64,000 nucleotides of DNA from Treponema sp. (lineage in GTDB: Bacteria; Spirochaetota; Spirochaetia; Treponematales; Breznakiellaceae). Below, one piece after another: positions 44,885 to 54,355 of the stretch (positions are counted from its first letter, which is position 1; the number at the start of each line of letters is the position of its first letter). The DNA lies in NCBI GenBank assembly GCA_009781635.1, contig WQXU01000011.1, forward strand, positions 39,380 to 103,379, in the 5' to 3' direction. A model generated the notes under the pieces. It searched no databases. It worked only from the letters and a program-made list of their open reading frames with translations, and was not told the DNA's origin. The position numbers and the translations under genes are program-made.

Positions 44885-45502
44885 CTAAAAATGATAACGC
44901 GCGGAAAGGGTTAACCCAAGGAAATTACCATGAACATTTTTTGCAGGATCATCTGTCCATTGAGGGAACCAGCTCCAGAAGGTAGTTAATCCGAACGACC
45001 ACTCGGAAGTTGCCCTGAAATAGGCGGAACCTCCTGCCTTTGCATAAAGGCCGTAATACCCAAGATTAAGATAGTTTTGCCATGCCATGCCGACAGTCAG
45101 GAAAAGGGGAAACTCAAAACGCCCTGCAAGAAATTGGGTGCCGGCACTTGCTCCAAGAGGAATAATAAAAACGGTGTTCTTGGCCAATGTTGGAAGAAAA
45201 AACCCTCCAAGCTCCGCTCCAATATAGAAACGGGAGTTTAAATAATAATTATAGTTAAGTAAACCGATGCCTCCGACAGGCGGAGTTATCTGATGTGCTA
45301 TCTTACTCCCGTTATTAATAAAAATAGTAGGAAACACAACCCCAAGAGAGATTATAAATGTTTGGTCCCCTCTGACATATAAATCTGCGGTATAAATATC
45401 CCAATCAATATCTATTTCCGGCTCATTGCTGTCCTGGGCAACAAGCAGGACGGGCATACCCAATAGAAGTATCAATATTAAGCAGGCTGCCGCTTTATGC
45501 AT
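44885..45502 (-). CDS. Predicted outer-membrane beta-barrel protein
   Basis: 205 residues, signal peptide cleaved near VAQ (about 20-23), then alternating amphipathic strands rich in Tyr/Phe/Gly and a C-terminal Phe in LSARYHF, the usual OMP sorting end. About eight strands would fit an OmpW/OmpX-like small barrel. It resembles small treponemal outer-membrane barrels as a class, but I cannot name the exact homologue. It is immediately upstream of a propeller-like lipoprotein. Confidence 0.75.
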   Translation of the reverse strand: MHKAAACLILILLLGMPVLLVAQDSNEPEIDIDWDIYTADLYVRGDQTFIISLGVVFPTIFINNGSKIAHQITPPVGGIGLLNYNYYLNSRFYIGAELGGFFLPTLAKNTVFIIPLGASAGTQFLAGRFEFPLFLTVGMAWQNYLNLGYYGLYAKAGGSAYFRATSEWSFGLTTFWSWFPQWTDDPAKNVHGNFLGLTLSARYHF

Positions 45503-45604
45503 ATAATCTCCTTAAAATCGGCCGTTTGTAAACATTAACTTATTTACGCGCTTTATTCAACAACAAACAGAGCGCCGGGCGGGTTACTTTCACCCATTTG
45601 GCAG

Positions 45605-46408
45605 TTACTGGTTTTTATTTATTTCCAGGGCAAAATATTCAAGCAGTACGGGGAATCTTGTAAGCAAATCTCCGTATCTTTCCAGTTCTTCAAAACGAAG
45701 CTGCGTTTCGATGTGGCTTTCCGCTCTTCTGCCGAATGAATTTGAAATATACTCGCGCTGCCTTGCAAGAAACTCCTCGTATAAAAGACGAAGCATGCTG
45801 TAAAGAACAAAATCAGGATATTTTGCGGAATTGATCACAAGCGAGAAATCAATAATCCAGGGGAAGGCGTTTTTAATATCCGTCTCCAGTCTTTGATCCC
45901 TGTTTCCTGACAGGATTCTTTCAAGCCTTTCGCTGTCCGCTTCGGATGAAAACATGCGTAGAATAATTACTTCGATACTCTGCGCGGCAGTCCTTAAGTA
46001 GTTATCCAGTTCTTCCTGGTTTGTAATATTGTTATTCTCTGCAAGGCTTACAAGCGCATTGGGATCCATTTTAAAACTGATTTCTCCCTGCAGGTTCCAG
46101 GAAAAATCCGCGTTTGCAAGACCCGCAAAGGAGGCATAGGTATCCCCGGAGGGCAGAGCGCTGTTGAAACTTATCGTATATCTTTTTTGCTCAAGATCGA
46201 ATATGGCGATTTTTACATTTGTCGGTATCAATTTATACCAAAGCCAGCGGAATTCTCCGGAGCGCACAAGCTGCCCGTCTGTCCCGTGAGTTTTGGATAT
46301 GATAATTCCGTACTGCCCCGGAGGAACCGAAAACTGTACCCAGCCGAATAAAAAAGCAGTTGCACCAAGAATTATAAGTATAAAAAGGGTAATTAAAAAT
46401 TTTTTCAT
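45605..46408 (-). CDS. Membrane-anchored SPFH-like protein
   Basis: 267 residues with one N-terminal transmembrane helix (about 4-22). The helix is directly followed by VPPGQYGIIISKTHGTDGQLVRSGEFRWLWYKLIP, which resembles the first strand-turn of SPFH/band-7 proteins, including the VxxGxxGVV pattern. The remainder is helical and charged (ERLERILSGNRDQRLETDIKNAF). If correct, it would organise membrane microdomains or protease complexes. The family call is tentative. The start is 39 nt from the divergent 46-kb gene and its TATATT lies five bases before the ATG. Confidence 0.6.
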   Translation of the reverse strand: MKKFLITLFILIILGATAFLFGWVQFSVPPGQYGIIISKTHGTDGQLVRSGEFRWLWYKLIPTNVKIAIFDLEQKRYTISFNSALPSGDTYASFAGLANADFSWNLQGEISFKMDPNALVSLAENNNITNQEELDNYLRTAAQSIEVIILRMFSSEADSERLERILSGNRDQRLETDIKNAFPWIIDFSLVINSAKYPDFVLYSMLRLLYEEFLARQREYISNSFGRRAESHIETQLRFEELERYGDLLTRFPVLLEYFALEINKNQ

Positions 46409-46501
46409 ATTGTAATATAATATACATATATCGATTTTTTATGCAATATGAGCTTTCTTTTAGGAATTGATGTAAGCTGCAAGTATAAAATGGAGAAGTT
46501 G

Positions 46502-46858
46502 ATGGGCGATATACAGGAAATAGAAAACAAAAGACATAAAATCCGGTATAAAAGTCTGTCCGCCTGGATTTTAGTAATTTGTTTTTTTGTTTCGATAATT
46601 ACATTGATAGTTTATCTTGCCGAGACTGATTTTTCAGACTCAACTTTGATTTTATTGCTGGTTATTCTGCGGTATTCAGCCTTTCTTGTTTGCCTGTGTT
46701 CAATTTACAAATTTGCAGTTAGTATATTTTTTATAATCCGCCGCCAGCATGAGTTTCGTCCCTGGAAAATGATTATATTCCTAGTTTTTATTTTATATGG
46801 TATTAGTATTGTATATTATGAGGCTTTTATTGTCGCATTTTCCAGGGGGAATGGATGA
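46502..46858 (+). CDS. Small membrane protein upstream of chorismate mutase
   Basis: 119 residues with three hydrophobic segments (about 20-42, 50-75 and 92-112). I chose the ATG reading MGDIQEIENKR because GGAG lies six bases before it; the frame also has ATGs at 46448 and 46490 that lack such a site. The stop overlaps the next gene's ATG as ATGA, so both are translated together. Function unknown. Confidence 0.6.
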   Translation: MGDIQEIENKRHKIRYKSLSAWILVICFFVSIITLIVYLAETDFSDSTLILLLVILRYSAFLVCLCSIYKFAVSIFFIIRRQHEFRPWKMIIFLVFILYGISIVYYEAFIVAFSRGNG

Positions 46859-47238
46859 AAAGATTATATGCTCTAAGAGGCGCTGTTCAATGTGAAAACA
46901 CGCAGGACGATATATGTAATCAGGTTGCTTTAATGTATGAAGAACTTCTGCATTTAAACGGGCTTGATGAGGAGGGCATCGTATCTGTCATTTTTTCAGT
47001 TACATGCGACATTGATGCTGTGAATCCCTGTACAGTTTTACGAAAGAGGTGCGGCGCCGCAAACAGTCTTGCTCTTTTTTCGGTGCAGGAGCCTCAGTGT
47101 AAAAATTCCCTTGAAAGGACTATAAGAATAATTATTCACTGCTATCTTGAAGAGGGAGCAAATGTTAAACATGTTTACCGTAACGGAGCGGAAGTCCTGC
47201 GGCCCGACAGATCATGCTCTGCGCCTGACATCATATAA
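46855..47238 (+). CDS. aroH: AroH-type chorismate mutase
   Basis: Converts chorismate to prephenate in phenylalanine/tyrosine synthesis. It matches the trimeric AroH family of B. subtilis: RGAVQCENTQDD near the start with the conserved Arg, VIFSVTCDIDAVNPCTVLRKRCG in the middle with the active-site Arg, and a C-terminal HVYRNGAEVLRPD block. At 127 aa it has the typical size. Its coupling to a membrane protein gene is odd for an aromatic gene. No other shikimate gene is nearby. Confidence 0.85.
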   Translation: MKRLYALRGAVQCENTQDDICNQVALMYEELLHLNGLDEEGIVSVIFSVTCDIDAVNPCTVLRKRCGAANSLALFSVQEPQCKNSLERTIRIIIHCYLEEGANVKHVYRNGAEVLRPDRSCSAPDII

Positions 47239-47379
47239 TTAAAAAAATCTTGCAGAAACGCCAAGGTTACAAAGAGCGCAGAGTTGTTCTAAAAAAATAT
47301 TTCTTTACTTTCTATAGTTCCTGTAGTATTCTATATCATCATCACGTTTTTTCCTGTATTAAATTAAGGGAGCGAAATT

Positions 47380-49135
47380 ATGAATAAAACAATAGCGAAA
47401 AAGCCCGTTGTGAAAAAACCTGTATCAAGGCCAGTGGTAAAGAAACCTGTGCCAAGACCCGTGGTGAAGAAACCTATACCAGTAAAAAAACCTGTATCAA
47501 GGCCAGTGGTAAAGAAACCTGTTGTGAAAAAACCTATACCAGTAAAAAAGCCTGTGCCAAGACCAGTGGCAAAGAAGCCTGTTATTAAAAAGCCTGTGCC
47601 AATAAAGAAACCTGTGCCAAGACCAGTAGCAAAGAAACCCGTTGTGAAAAAACCTGTATCAAGGCCTGTTGTGAAAAAGCCTGTGTCAAGACCTGTGGCA
47701 AAAAAACCCGTGGTGAAGAAACCTGTACCAGCAAAAAAACCTGTCGTAAGACCAGTGGCGAAGAAGCCTGTTGTGAAAAAGCCTGTGCCAAGACCTGTGG
47801 TAAAGAAACCTGTTGTGAAAAAGCCTGTATCAAGGCCAGTAGCGAAGAAACCCGTTGTGAAAAAACCTGTGTCAAGACCAGTGGTAAAGAAACCTGTTGT
47901 GAAAAAGCCTGTGTCAAGGCCAGTAGCGAAAAAAACCGTGGCAAGACCAGTGGCAAAGAAGCCTGTTGTGAAAAAGCCTGTGTCAAGGCCAGTGGCAAAA
48001 AAACCCGTAGTGAAAAAACCTGTATCAAGACCAGTAGCGAAAAAACCTATACCAGCAAGAAAGCCTGCGCCAAGACCTGTAGCGAAAAAGCCCGTTGTGA
48101 AAAAGCCTATCAAGACCAGTGGTAAAGAAACCTGTTGTGAAAAAACCTGTGTCAAGACCTATGTCAAAACCAGCAGTTAAGAAAACTGTCGCAAGACCTG
48201 TGTCAAAACCGGCAGCAAAAAAACCTGTTGCAAGAGCAGTGTCAAAACCAGCAGTTAAGAAAACTGTCGCAAGACCTGTGTCAAAACTCGCAGTTAAGAA
48301 AACTGTGACAAGACCTGTGTCAAAACCCGCAGTTAAGAAACCTGTTGTAAGAGCAGTGTCAAAACCCGCAGCTAAGAAAACTGTCGCAAGAGCAGTGTCA
48401 ACACCGGCAGCTAAGAAATCTACCGCAAGACCTATGACAAAAAAAGAAAAAAAAGAAATGAAGGAAATGTCATCCGCTGCCAAATCTGAGTTTAAAAGAA
48501 AAATTGAAAAACCAAAGGAATCTGAAAAACCAAAAAATAGTATAACCTTTAAAGAAGGAACCAAGATAGTAGTTGATAATTTTTCTATGCGTATAAAAGA
48601 ATCATTTACAAGCAAGAACAAGCTCAGTGAGGAGCAGAGGGAGCAGCTTGTAGGAGCATTGATTTCAGTTGGACAAAAGGACACAGGATTGATTGGCGGT
48701 AGTTTAAAAGTAGTTGACGATGTTATGGGGAAATATAAAGCCCTGAAAAAAGCAGGCGGCGCCGTTAGGGAAATCCGTGAGTTTGTTAAATTGGCAGCTG
48801 AGTACAGAAAAGAAACTGATCCTGCAAAAAAAACGAACATGGCTTCCAGATTGGGTATAAAACAGATGGATGCTATTAATCTTTTTGCAGAAAGCACGCC
48901 TTTTCCCGGAAAAATTATAACAGCTTTGACTTCAATAGGTAAAATTTTAATAAATATGGTTACATTAAAGCTTAATGAAATACATTGGACTAATATGGTT
49001 GCTACTGCTCCAGTACCCAATAATCTTGATCATGAAAAATATCAAAAACTGGGAATGAAGTTGATGGCAGGCGGAGCTAATGCAAAAGAAATTGGCGAAG
49101 TTTTTGATGCTCTTGATAAACTTGATGCAATTTAA
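47380..49135 (+). pseudogene. Lys/Pro-repeat basic protein, frame broken by a 2-nt deletion
   Basis: One gene of about 585 codons is read as two frames. From ATG 47380 (Shine-Dalgarno AAGGGAG) the protein is a run of KPVVKKPVSRPVAK-type units, 14 residues or 42 nt each. At 48108/48109 the expected CCT-GT-ATCAAGACC reads CCTATCAAGACC: a GT is missing and the first frame ends at 48180. The second frame carries on the same repeat as 13-residue units (SKPAVKKTVARPV) for seven copies, then a unique 200-residue domain (from about 48440) with FKEGTKIVVDNFSMRIKESF and a helical end. It is extremely basic, like eukaryotic H1 tails. Deletion, phase variation or an assembly error in the repeats are all possible. 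Function unknown. Confidence 0.75.
47395..48440 (+). repeat. Tandem 42-nt / 39-nt coding repeats (Lys-Pro-Val)
   Basis: About 18 degenerate copies of a 42-nt unit, then seven copies of a 39-nt unit, encode KPxxKKPxxRPxx peptides. Slippage between copies would change length by whole codons; a 2-nt loss breaks the frame. Confidence 0.8.
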
Positions 49136-49188
49136 TTAACGTGCCTGTCATCGCCGTCTGATGTCAGGCACCGTTTATGAGGTTATTT

Positions 49189-49476
49189 ATGCCTGTTTTG
49201 GTAAAAAATATATATGGAACCAGTAAGGATAATGCCTCCGCCGGAAAACTTAAACGCTGGAAAGATCATTTTAAAATAATAGGGCCAAAATGTTCTGAGG
49301 CTGCATGTTTTGAATCTGATAATCTTTTTGGCGCTCCCATCGAAGTTTTAGAGGGACGCAATAAAGGGAAAAAATATATCATCCCGCTATGCAATGCTCT
49401 GCATAAACAGCATGGGGAAGTTTTCCATATTAAAGATTCAACTAAATGCATGCCTTTAGAAGATTTGCAAACGTGA
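49189..49476 (+). CDS. Small Cys/His protein of unknown function
   Basis: 95 residues when started at MPVLVKNIYGTS, favoured by GAGG seven bases upstream of this ATG. It has a family look I recall from other bacteria: an N-terminal VLVKNxxGTS, a middle CSEAAC motif, GAPIEVL, a strand YIIPLCNALHKQH and an end KDSTKCMPLEDL. The Cys and His positions might bind metal. It lies 53 nt after the Lys/Pro-repeat gene. Function unknown; possible accessory or defence-linked protein. Confidence 0.6.
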   Translation: MPVLVKNIYGTSKDNASAGKLKRWKDHFKIIGPKCSEAACFESDNLFGAPIEVLEGRNKGKKYIIPLCNALHKQHGEVFHIKDSTKCMPLEDLQT

Positions 49477-49503
49477 TTGAAACTTTAAGCCAGGAAAACT
49501 TCC

Positions 49504-50595
49504 CTACCGTTCTATACTCATAATATTCCAGACCCTTGTTGTCTCCTGTCCGACACGCCAGAAACCAATTGAGTTAACACCCATGGATTTATACAATTGC
49601 ATTTTAGCCGAGAGTGAGAATTCATCATCGTAATAAACGGTAACATTTACATTTACATCGTAGTTAAAGCTTGGAACAGTATTTACGCGCCTTAGACTTG
49701 TGGAGTTCATGTTAGAATAAAGACTTGCTGTTGTCTGGTAAATAAGGGCGCGGTGATGGTTTGTATCTACCCAGGCGCGGCCGTACAGGGGCAGTCCCAT
49801 AATAAGTTTTTCAGCTCCTATTGTTCTCATGCCGTAATCGGCAACATTGCGGCACCATGTAAATGAGGCTACAGGGCCTGGTCTGCTTGTGCTCCAGTGC
49901 TCGTCGTATGCCATTATAAGGATTCTGTCAACGTATGGCTTTATAAGTTCATAATCGAAGATGTCGTTTTCCAGTCTTCTTGTCCGGGCAGGGTATGCAA
50001 CTGTAAACATTTTATCTGAAGGAAGCCCGGCGCGCAGTTCACGCAGGAAGGACTGGAAGGGCTCTCTTGATCTTGCAGGTATATATTCAAAATCAATCTG
50101 CAGACCGTCATAATTTGAAGTTGCTGCGATTAAATCGGCAATTAACGCTCTTCGCTGAGGGCTTTCAGGCATCAGGGTAAAATAAGTAAGCGCCTGACTG
50201 CCGCAGGTGACAACAAGGTGTACTCTGGCAGGATGCCTTGGAAGGTTTCGCCTGTCCGGTATTGTGCCAATGGTGCCGTATACATTTACATCCGCGCTGA
50301 AATAGCCAATATCAGTCAGGGGAATATTCGGAGTAAGAGATGATTCACGGCCTGTAACTACATAGCCCCAGATCTCTTTGAAGGAAGAGACAGGCAGATT
50401 TTCATCTAACTGTGAAATAAAAAGTTGAATTTCCTCTTCTACAGCTAAGGCAGCAGCTATTGCCGCAGCTTCTTCATCAGTAATATTGATTTCCGGTTCC
50501 GATGATTCGTCAGCTGTCTTTGCAGGCGATCCGGAACAGCTTGCAAAAATAAGAACAATAAAGATAAATAATGGTATAAAGTATTTCATTACCAT
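49504..50595 (-). CDS. GH18-family (YaaH-like) lipoprotein
   Basis: 363-residue lipoprotein, lipobox FASC (Cys20), with an acidic linker then a TIM-barrel domain. The GH18 catalytic motif DGLQIDFE (about 163-170) has the acid Glu. The later strand MGLPLYGRAW and the terminal GIGFWR-like NSIGFWRVGQ block are also family features of spore-germination YaaH/SleL relatives. It may cut chitin or peptidoglycan GlcNAc bonds. Its location on a lipoprotein anchor would put the enzyme at the outside of a membrane. Confidence 0.85.
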   Translation of the reverse strand: MVMKYFIPLFIFIVLIFASCSGSPAKTADESSEPEINITDEEAAAIAAALAVEEEIQLFISQLDENLPVSSFKEIWGYVVTGRESSLTPNIPLTDIGYFSADVNVYGTIGTIPDRRNLPRHPARVHLVVTCGSQALTYFTLMPESPQRRALIADLIAATSNYDGLQIDFEYIPARSREPFQSFLRELRAGLPSDKMFTVAYPARTRRLENDIFDYELIKPYVDRILIMAYDEHWSTSRPGPVASFTWCRNVADYGMRTIGAEKLIMGLPLYGRAWVDTNHHRALIYQTTASLYSNMNSTSLRRVNTVPSFNYDVNVNVTVYYDDEFSLSAKMQLYKSMGVNSIGFWRVGQETTRVWNIMSIER

Positions 50596-50675
50596 ATTAT
50601 CGTATGAAATTATAAATAAATGTAATTAGCCAGGCTCTAAAAAAAATAATTTTTAAGAATACACCTTATTTAAAA

Positions 50676-52013
50676 TTAAAAGCGCTGTTTCTCGGCCCAA
50701 AGTCCTAAAGCCGGGTTTGGCACATAAAAGAATCTTTCTCCGTCAGCGTGAGTGTTCCAGCCGGAATTTAGTTTGCTTATATCATAACGTGCCATTTCTT
50801 CGTTTAAATCACCCCAATTAAAACCGACAGATTCAATCTCCTGCCTTGATACTTTGCTGCCGGGACAATAACGGATTGTAAAGCGGTTTTCACTTGAGCC
50901 GTGGATTAAATGCGCTGCGGCGCTTAAATTACAGGAAAGTTCAATATTGCTTTTTACTCTTGCAAGTATTTCACTGCCCGGCCTGTAACCGTGTTTGCGG
51001 ATTAAAGCGTCAATCCCTTCATCTTCGCCGAAACGCTCAAGGGCAGGAGCCAGGATTACAAGTTCTCCGCCGTCTTCTATTACCATGCGGGTTCTGTAAA
51101 TGGCCTTGTTTCCAAGCCATGTCGTTTTGTATTCTTCAGGCTCAAGGTAGACAAGCGCTTTGTTTACAGGTTCACTCATAAGGTTAACGTTAACTTCGCA
51201 GGACAGAGCTGCCGCTTTTTCAAAACATTCCCTGCCAAAACCTATAAAAAGCCCCCGTACAGCAAGGGAACCCTTAAGTTGTCCTGCGGCAACTGCTTCG
51301 CTGTCTGTTCGCGCGGAAACAACGGTTAACACCCAAAGAACAGGCGGGATTTCGCTGCCGAAACGCCGAAGCCCCTCATCAAAAAGCGCGCGTACGGGAG
51401 TGTCAACTCTGCCCATGATGCGCTCCATTCCGTAGGCGGCGCCTGTAAAATGACTTTTATCGATTGCTTCCTTGCCGCCTGTTCCGACAAAGATGTTTTT
51501 TGCATGATTGGCCATTCCTGCAACCTCATGCGGAACAACCTGTCCAATGCTTAACAGTAATGAAAAATTACCGCTGTCCTGTGTTCCCTTTCTTAAAATT
51601 TTATTTACCTGTACAGGCCAGTCAAAACGTACGGCTCCCTGTGATGCTTTTTCTACCCAGTTTTCTTCAATACGGCCAAGCTCTGTAACATCATTACGCC
51701 AGTTGTGAACAAGAAACTTTTTTTTGGGAAGGGCGCCGAACATCCGCGAAAGTTCATCATCATTCATTGCCATATGCGTTCCAAGAGCGGGAAGGACAGC
51801 TCCCAACTTCTCATCAAATTTGCGCGCTGCTATCTGTGTAAAAAAACCTGCGCGTGAATGAAAGCGGGTAATATCCGGCGGAAGGATTATCATTTTTCCT
51901 GTATTATTTATATCTGCAAATGCACTGGAAAGCGCATCTGTAAAAAGTTCTTCAAGTTCTCTGTCACTTAAATCCTTGTCAGCGCCGCCTGAAGCAACAT
52001 ATGTTTTTTCCAT
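50676..52013 (-). CDS. LarA-like (DUF2088) nickel-pincer racemase family protein
   Basis: 445 residues of the lactate-racemase-like family. Motifs in order: PDITR (about 45-49), GTHMAM (about 78-83), and EVAGMANHAKNIFVGTGG (about 161-178), the region holding the pincer-cofactor Lys in LarA. Substrate differs between family members (lactate, malate, others), so I give no gene symbol. No larB, larC or larE homologue is near; the cofactor must come from elsewhere in the genome. It stands divergent from gnd. Confidence 0.8.
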   Translation of the reverse strand: MEKTYVASGGADKDLSDRELEELFTDALSSAFADINNTGKMIILPPDITRFHSRAGFFTQIAARKFDEKLGAVLPALGTHMAMNDDELSRMFGALPKKKFLVHNWRNDVTELGRIEENWVEKASQGAVRFDWPVQVNKILRKGTQDSGNFSLLLSIGQVVPHEVAGMANHAKNIFVGTGGKEAIDKSHFTGAAYGMERIMGRVDTPVRALFDEGLRRFGSEIPPVLWVLTVVSARTDSEAVAAGQLKGSLAVRGLFIGFGRECFEKAAALSCEVNVNLMSEPVNKALVYLEPEEYKTTWLGNKAIYRTRMVIEDGGELVILAPALERFGEDEGIDALIRKHGYRPGSEILARVKSNIELSCNLSAAAHLIHGSSENRFTIRYCPGSKVSRQEIESVGFNWGDLNEEMARYDISKLNSGWNTHADGERFFYVPNPALGLWAEKQRF

Positions 52014-52093
52014 TAGACAGTCTCCATTTTTTCATGATACCATATTAAGCATAAAATGTGTGCATGCATTCATTCATTTTTTAAGGAGTAGAA

Positions 52094-53548
52094 ATGAGTA
52101 ATTGTGATATTGGTCTTATTGGACTTGCTGTTATGGGAGAAAATCTTGTTTTAAATCTTGAGAGCAAGGGTTTTGAGGTTGCGGTTTACAACCGTACAGC
52201 ATCTAAAGTAGAAGAGTTTATAAATGGCAGAGGCGCGGGAAAAAAAATAAAAGCCTGCTACAGCCTTAAGGATTTATCTGCGTCATTAAAGAGACCCAGA
52301 AAGGCCATGATCATGGTGAAAGCAGGGCAGGCTGTGGATGATACAATTGAACAGCTTTTGGAAGTTCTTGAAAAGGGTGACATCATTATAGATGGAGGGA
52401 ATTCCAATTACCTTGATACAATGCGGCGTACAGCATATGTTGAAGAAAAGGGATTTTTATATATAGGCACGGGGGTTTCAGGCGGAGAAGAGGGCGCTTT
52501 GAAGGGCCCTTCCATAATGCCGGGGGGATCAGCTGCTGCATGGCCTTTTGTAAAACCTGTTCTGCAGGCGATATGCGCTAAGGTCGATTCTGAAAAAGTT
52601 CCCTGCTGTGACTGGGTAGGGGAAAACGGAGCAGGCCACTTTGTTAAAATGGTGCATAACGGCATTGAATACGGTGATATGCAGCTAATATGTGAAACAT
52701 ACGATTTAATGAAAAATGTGCTTGGTCTTAATTGCGATGAAATGGGTGATGTATTTGAAAAATGGAATGAGGGCTCTCTTGGAAGTTACCTTATAGAAAT
52801 AACTAAGGATATTCTTAAGTTTAAAGATGATGACGGAAAACCTCTTGCGGAAAAAATACTTGACACTGCAGGGCAGAAGGGCACAGGCAAGTGGACAGGA
52901 GTAGCAGCCCTTGAGTTTGGCGTTCCTCTTACATTGATAGGCGAGGCTGTCTTTGGAAGGTGTCTTTCCGCCGCCAAAGATGAAAGAGTAAGAGCTTCAA
53001 AAATATTTTCGTCTCCAAAAATTACAAGGCCCGAAGACAAAGAAGCTTTTATTAATGATTTGGAAAAAGCCCTTTATGCTTCCAAGGTAGTTTCCTATGC
53101 GCAGGGATATTTATTAATGAGAGAGGCTGCAAAGGAATACAAGTGGAATCTTAATTACGGCGGCATCGCGCTCATGTGGAGAGGCGGCTGTATTATCCGC
53201 TCTGTTTTTCTTGGAAAAATAAAAGAAGCCTTCGATCGCAATGCAAATCTTGAAAATCTTCTGCTTGATCCTTTCTTTACAAAAATTATAGAAGACGCGC
53301 AGGATTCATGGAGAAGGGTAGTTTGCGCATCTGTACAAAACGGTATACCGGCGCCTGCATTTGCAAGCGCACTTGCCTATTTTGACGGCTACAGAAGCGA
53401 AAGGCTTCCTGCGAATCTCCTTCAGGCGCAAAGGGACTATTTCGGCGCTCATACCTATGAGAGACTTGATAAACCAAGAGGGGAGTTTTTTCATACAAAC
53501 TGGACGGGAAAGGGCGGCTCTACAAGCGCATCAACTTACACTGTTTAA
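52094..53548 (+). CDS. gnd: 6-phosphogluconate dehydrogenase (decarboxylating)
   Basis: Oxidises 6-phosphogluconate to ribulose-5-phosphate + CO2 with NADP+. The Rossmann start is IGLAVMGENLVLNLESKGF, the substrate motif is SGGEEGALKGPSIMPGG, and the catalytic Lys/His are in GHFVKMVHNGIEYGDMQ (about 181-197). At 484 aa it is the long enteric/plant-type enzyme. AAGGAG is six bases before the ATG. It overlaps the convergent GNAT gene by 18 nt. Confidence 0.97.
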   Translation: MSNCDIGLIGLAVMGENLVLNLESKGFEVAVYNRTASKVEEFINGRGAGKKIKACYSLKDLSASLKRPRKAMIMVKAGQAVDDTIEQLLEVLEKGDIIIDGGNSNYLDTMRRTAYVEEKGFLYIGTGVSGGEEGALKGPSIMPGGSAAAWPFVKPVLQAICAKVDSEKVPCCDWVGENGAGHFVKMVHNGIEYGDMQLICETYDLMKNVLGLNCDEMGDVFEKWNEGSLGSYLIEITKDILKFKDDDGKPLAEKILDTAGQKGTGKWTGVAALEFGVPLTLIGEAVFGRCLSAAKDERVRASKIFSSPKITRPEDKEAFINDLEKALYASKVVSYAQGYLLMREAAKEYKWNLNYGGIALMWRGGCIIRSVFLGKIKEAFDRNANLENLLLDPFFTKIIEDAQDSWRRVVCASVQNGIPAPAFASALAYFDGYRSERLPANLLQAQRDYFGAHTYERLDKPRGEFFHTNWTGKGGSTSASTYTV

Positions 53549-54286
53549 AGCCTTTCTTGTGAATTTTACAGCGCTTGGTTTAAACTCTTCAAGGTATAAA
53601 GACCTTGAAAAATAATCATAATCGCAGGGAAGTTCAATAGTAAGATCCAGCTTTTGCTCATCGGCTTTTTTTAACAGGGCCGAAAGAAGCGTTTTGCCAA
53701 GACCAAGGCCGCGGAATTCCATTTTTACTTCCAGAGTGTCTATGTGTAAAATTGAACCTTCACGTTTTGAAGCAATACGGCCTATAATTTCTGAACTTGA
53801 TGATTCTGCGATAAAACAATATTCATTATCGTCATTGCGAATAACGAAGTCTTCCAGCACCAGGGATGAAGTGTCTTCCGGTTCAACGCCGACAGGCTCC
53901 AGTCCCCATTCTTCTCTTAAGGCATTATACCAGCATACGATTTCATTCTTCATTTTTTGTTTTTTAAATTGCTGCCACATTTTTTCTGTTTCAGGATACT
54001 GTTCAAGAATATCTCTGTATGCGCGGAAAACACCCTTATTTTTATTAAGAGCAATTGACAGCTCATTGCGAACAACAGGATTCTTTACAGAAGATGCAAA
54101 TTTTTCCATCAGGCGGTATCCGTTCCTGGAATCCCATTGGGGAAGAGCTATGTATCTATTTTCATCGCCGGTATTTTTTACTTCAACTATACAGACTTCA
54201 TTGCAGTCAAGCGCAAATTTGCCGTCCTGGTTTTCCATGAAAAAGAGAATTTCGTCCATAAGGATATTGTCAAGCTCAAATCGCAC
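53531..54286 (-). CDS. GNAT-family N-acetyltransferase
   Basis: The C-terminal half is a GNAT domain: IIGRIASKREGSILHIDTLEVKMEFRGLGLGKTLLSALLKKA, with the RGxGxG-like acetyl-CoA loop RGLGLGK. The N-terminal 120 residues look regulatory and start FELDNILMDEILFFMENQDG. The most natural start is the GTG before RFELDN (54286); a TTG nine codons earlier would run through a TATAAT. An ATG 27 nt downstream is also possible. The -10 then lies about six bases from the start codon, so a leaderless mRNA is likely. Acceptor unknown. Confidence 0.75.
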   Translation of the reverse strand: MRFELDNILMDEILFFMENQDGKFALDCNEVCIVEVKNTGDENRYIALPQWDSRNGYRLMEKFASSVKNPVVRNELSIALNKNKGVFRAYRDILEQYPETEKMWQQFKKQKMKNEIVCWYNALREEWGLEPVGVEPEDTSSLVLEDFVIRNDDNEYCFIAESSSSEIIGRIASKREGSILHIDTLEVKMEFRGLGLGKTLLSALLKKADEQKLDLTIELPCDYDYFSRSLYLEEFKPSAVKFTRKALNSVS

Positions 54287-54355
54287 ATAATTATTATAGA
54301 ATAAAAAATACAAAAAGTATATTATTTTTTATACCCTTAAAAAGGAGATGCAAAA

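Noticed and set aside
48098..48121. Programmed frameshift at an A-AAA-AAG slippery site in the repeat gene
   Set aside because: That heptamer supports -1 shifting, but here the frame moves by +1 (or -2). It also occurs in nearly every repeat unit. A 2-nt deletion explains the data better.
47364..48155. A long minus-strand reading frame (GFFTTGFFATGL repeats) across the Lys/Pro repeat gene
   Set aside because: It exists only because the 42-nt repeat lacks stops in several frames. It has no ribosome site, its peptide is a mechanical image of the plus-strand repeat and it ends inside it. The minus frames at 47585-48028 and 48025-49020 are the same kind of artefact.
54287..54313. TTG start nine codons upstream of the GNAT gene
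   Set aside because: This stretch contains a TATAAT promoter element and has no ribosome site.
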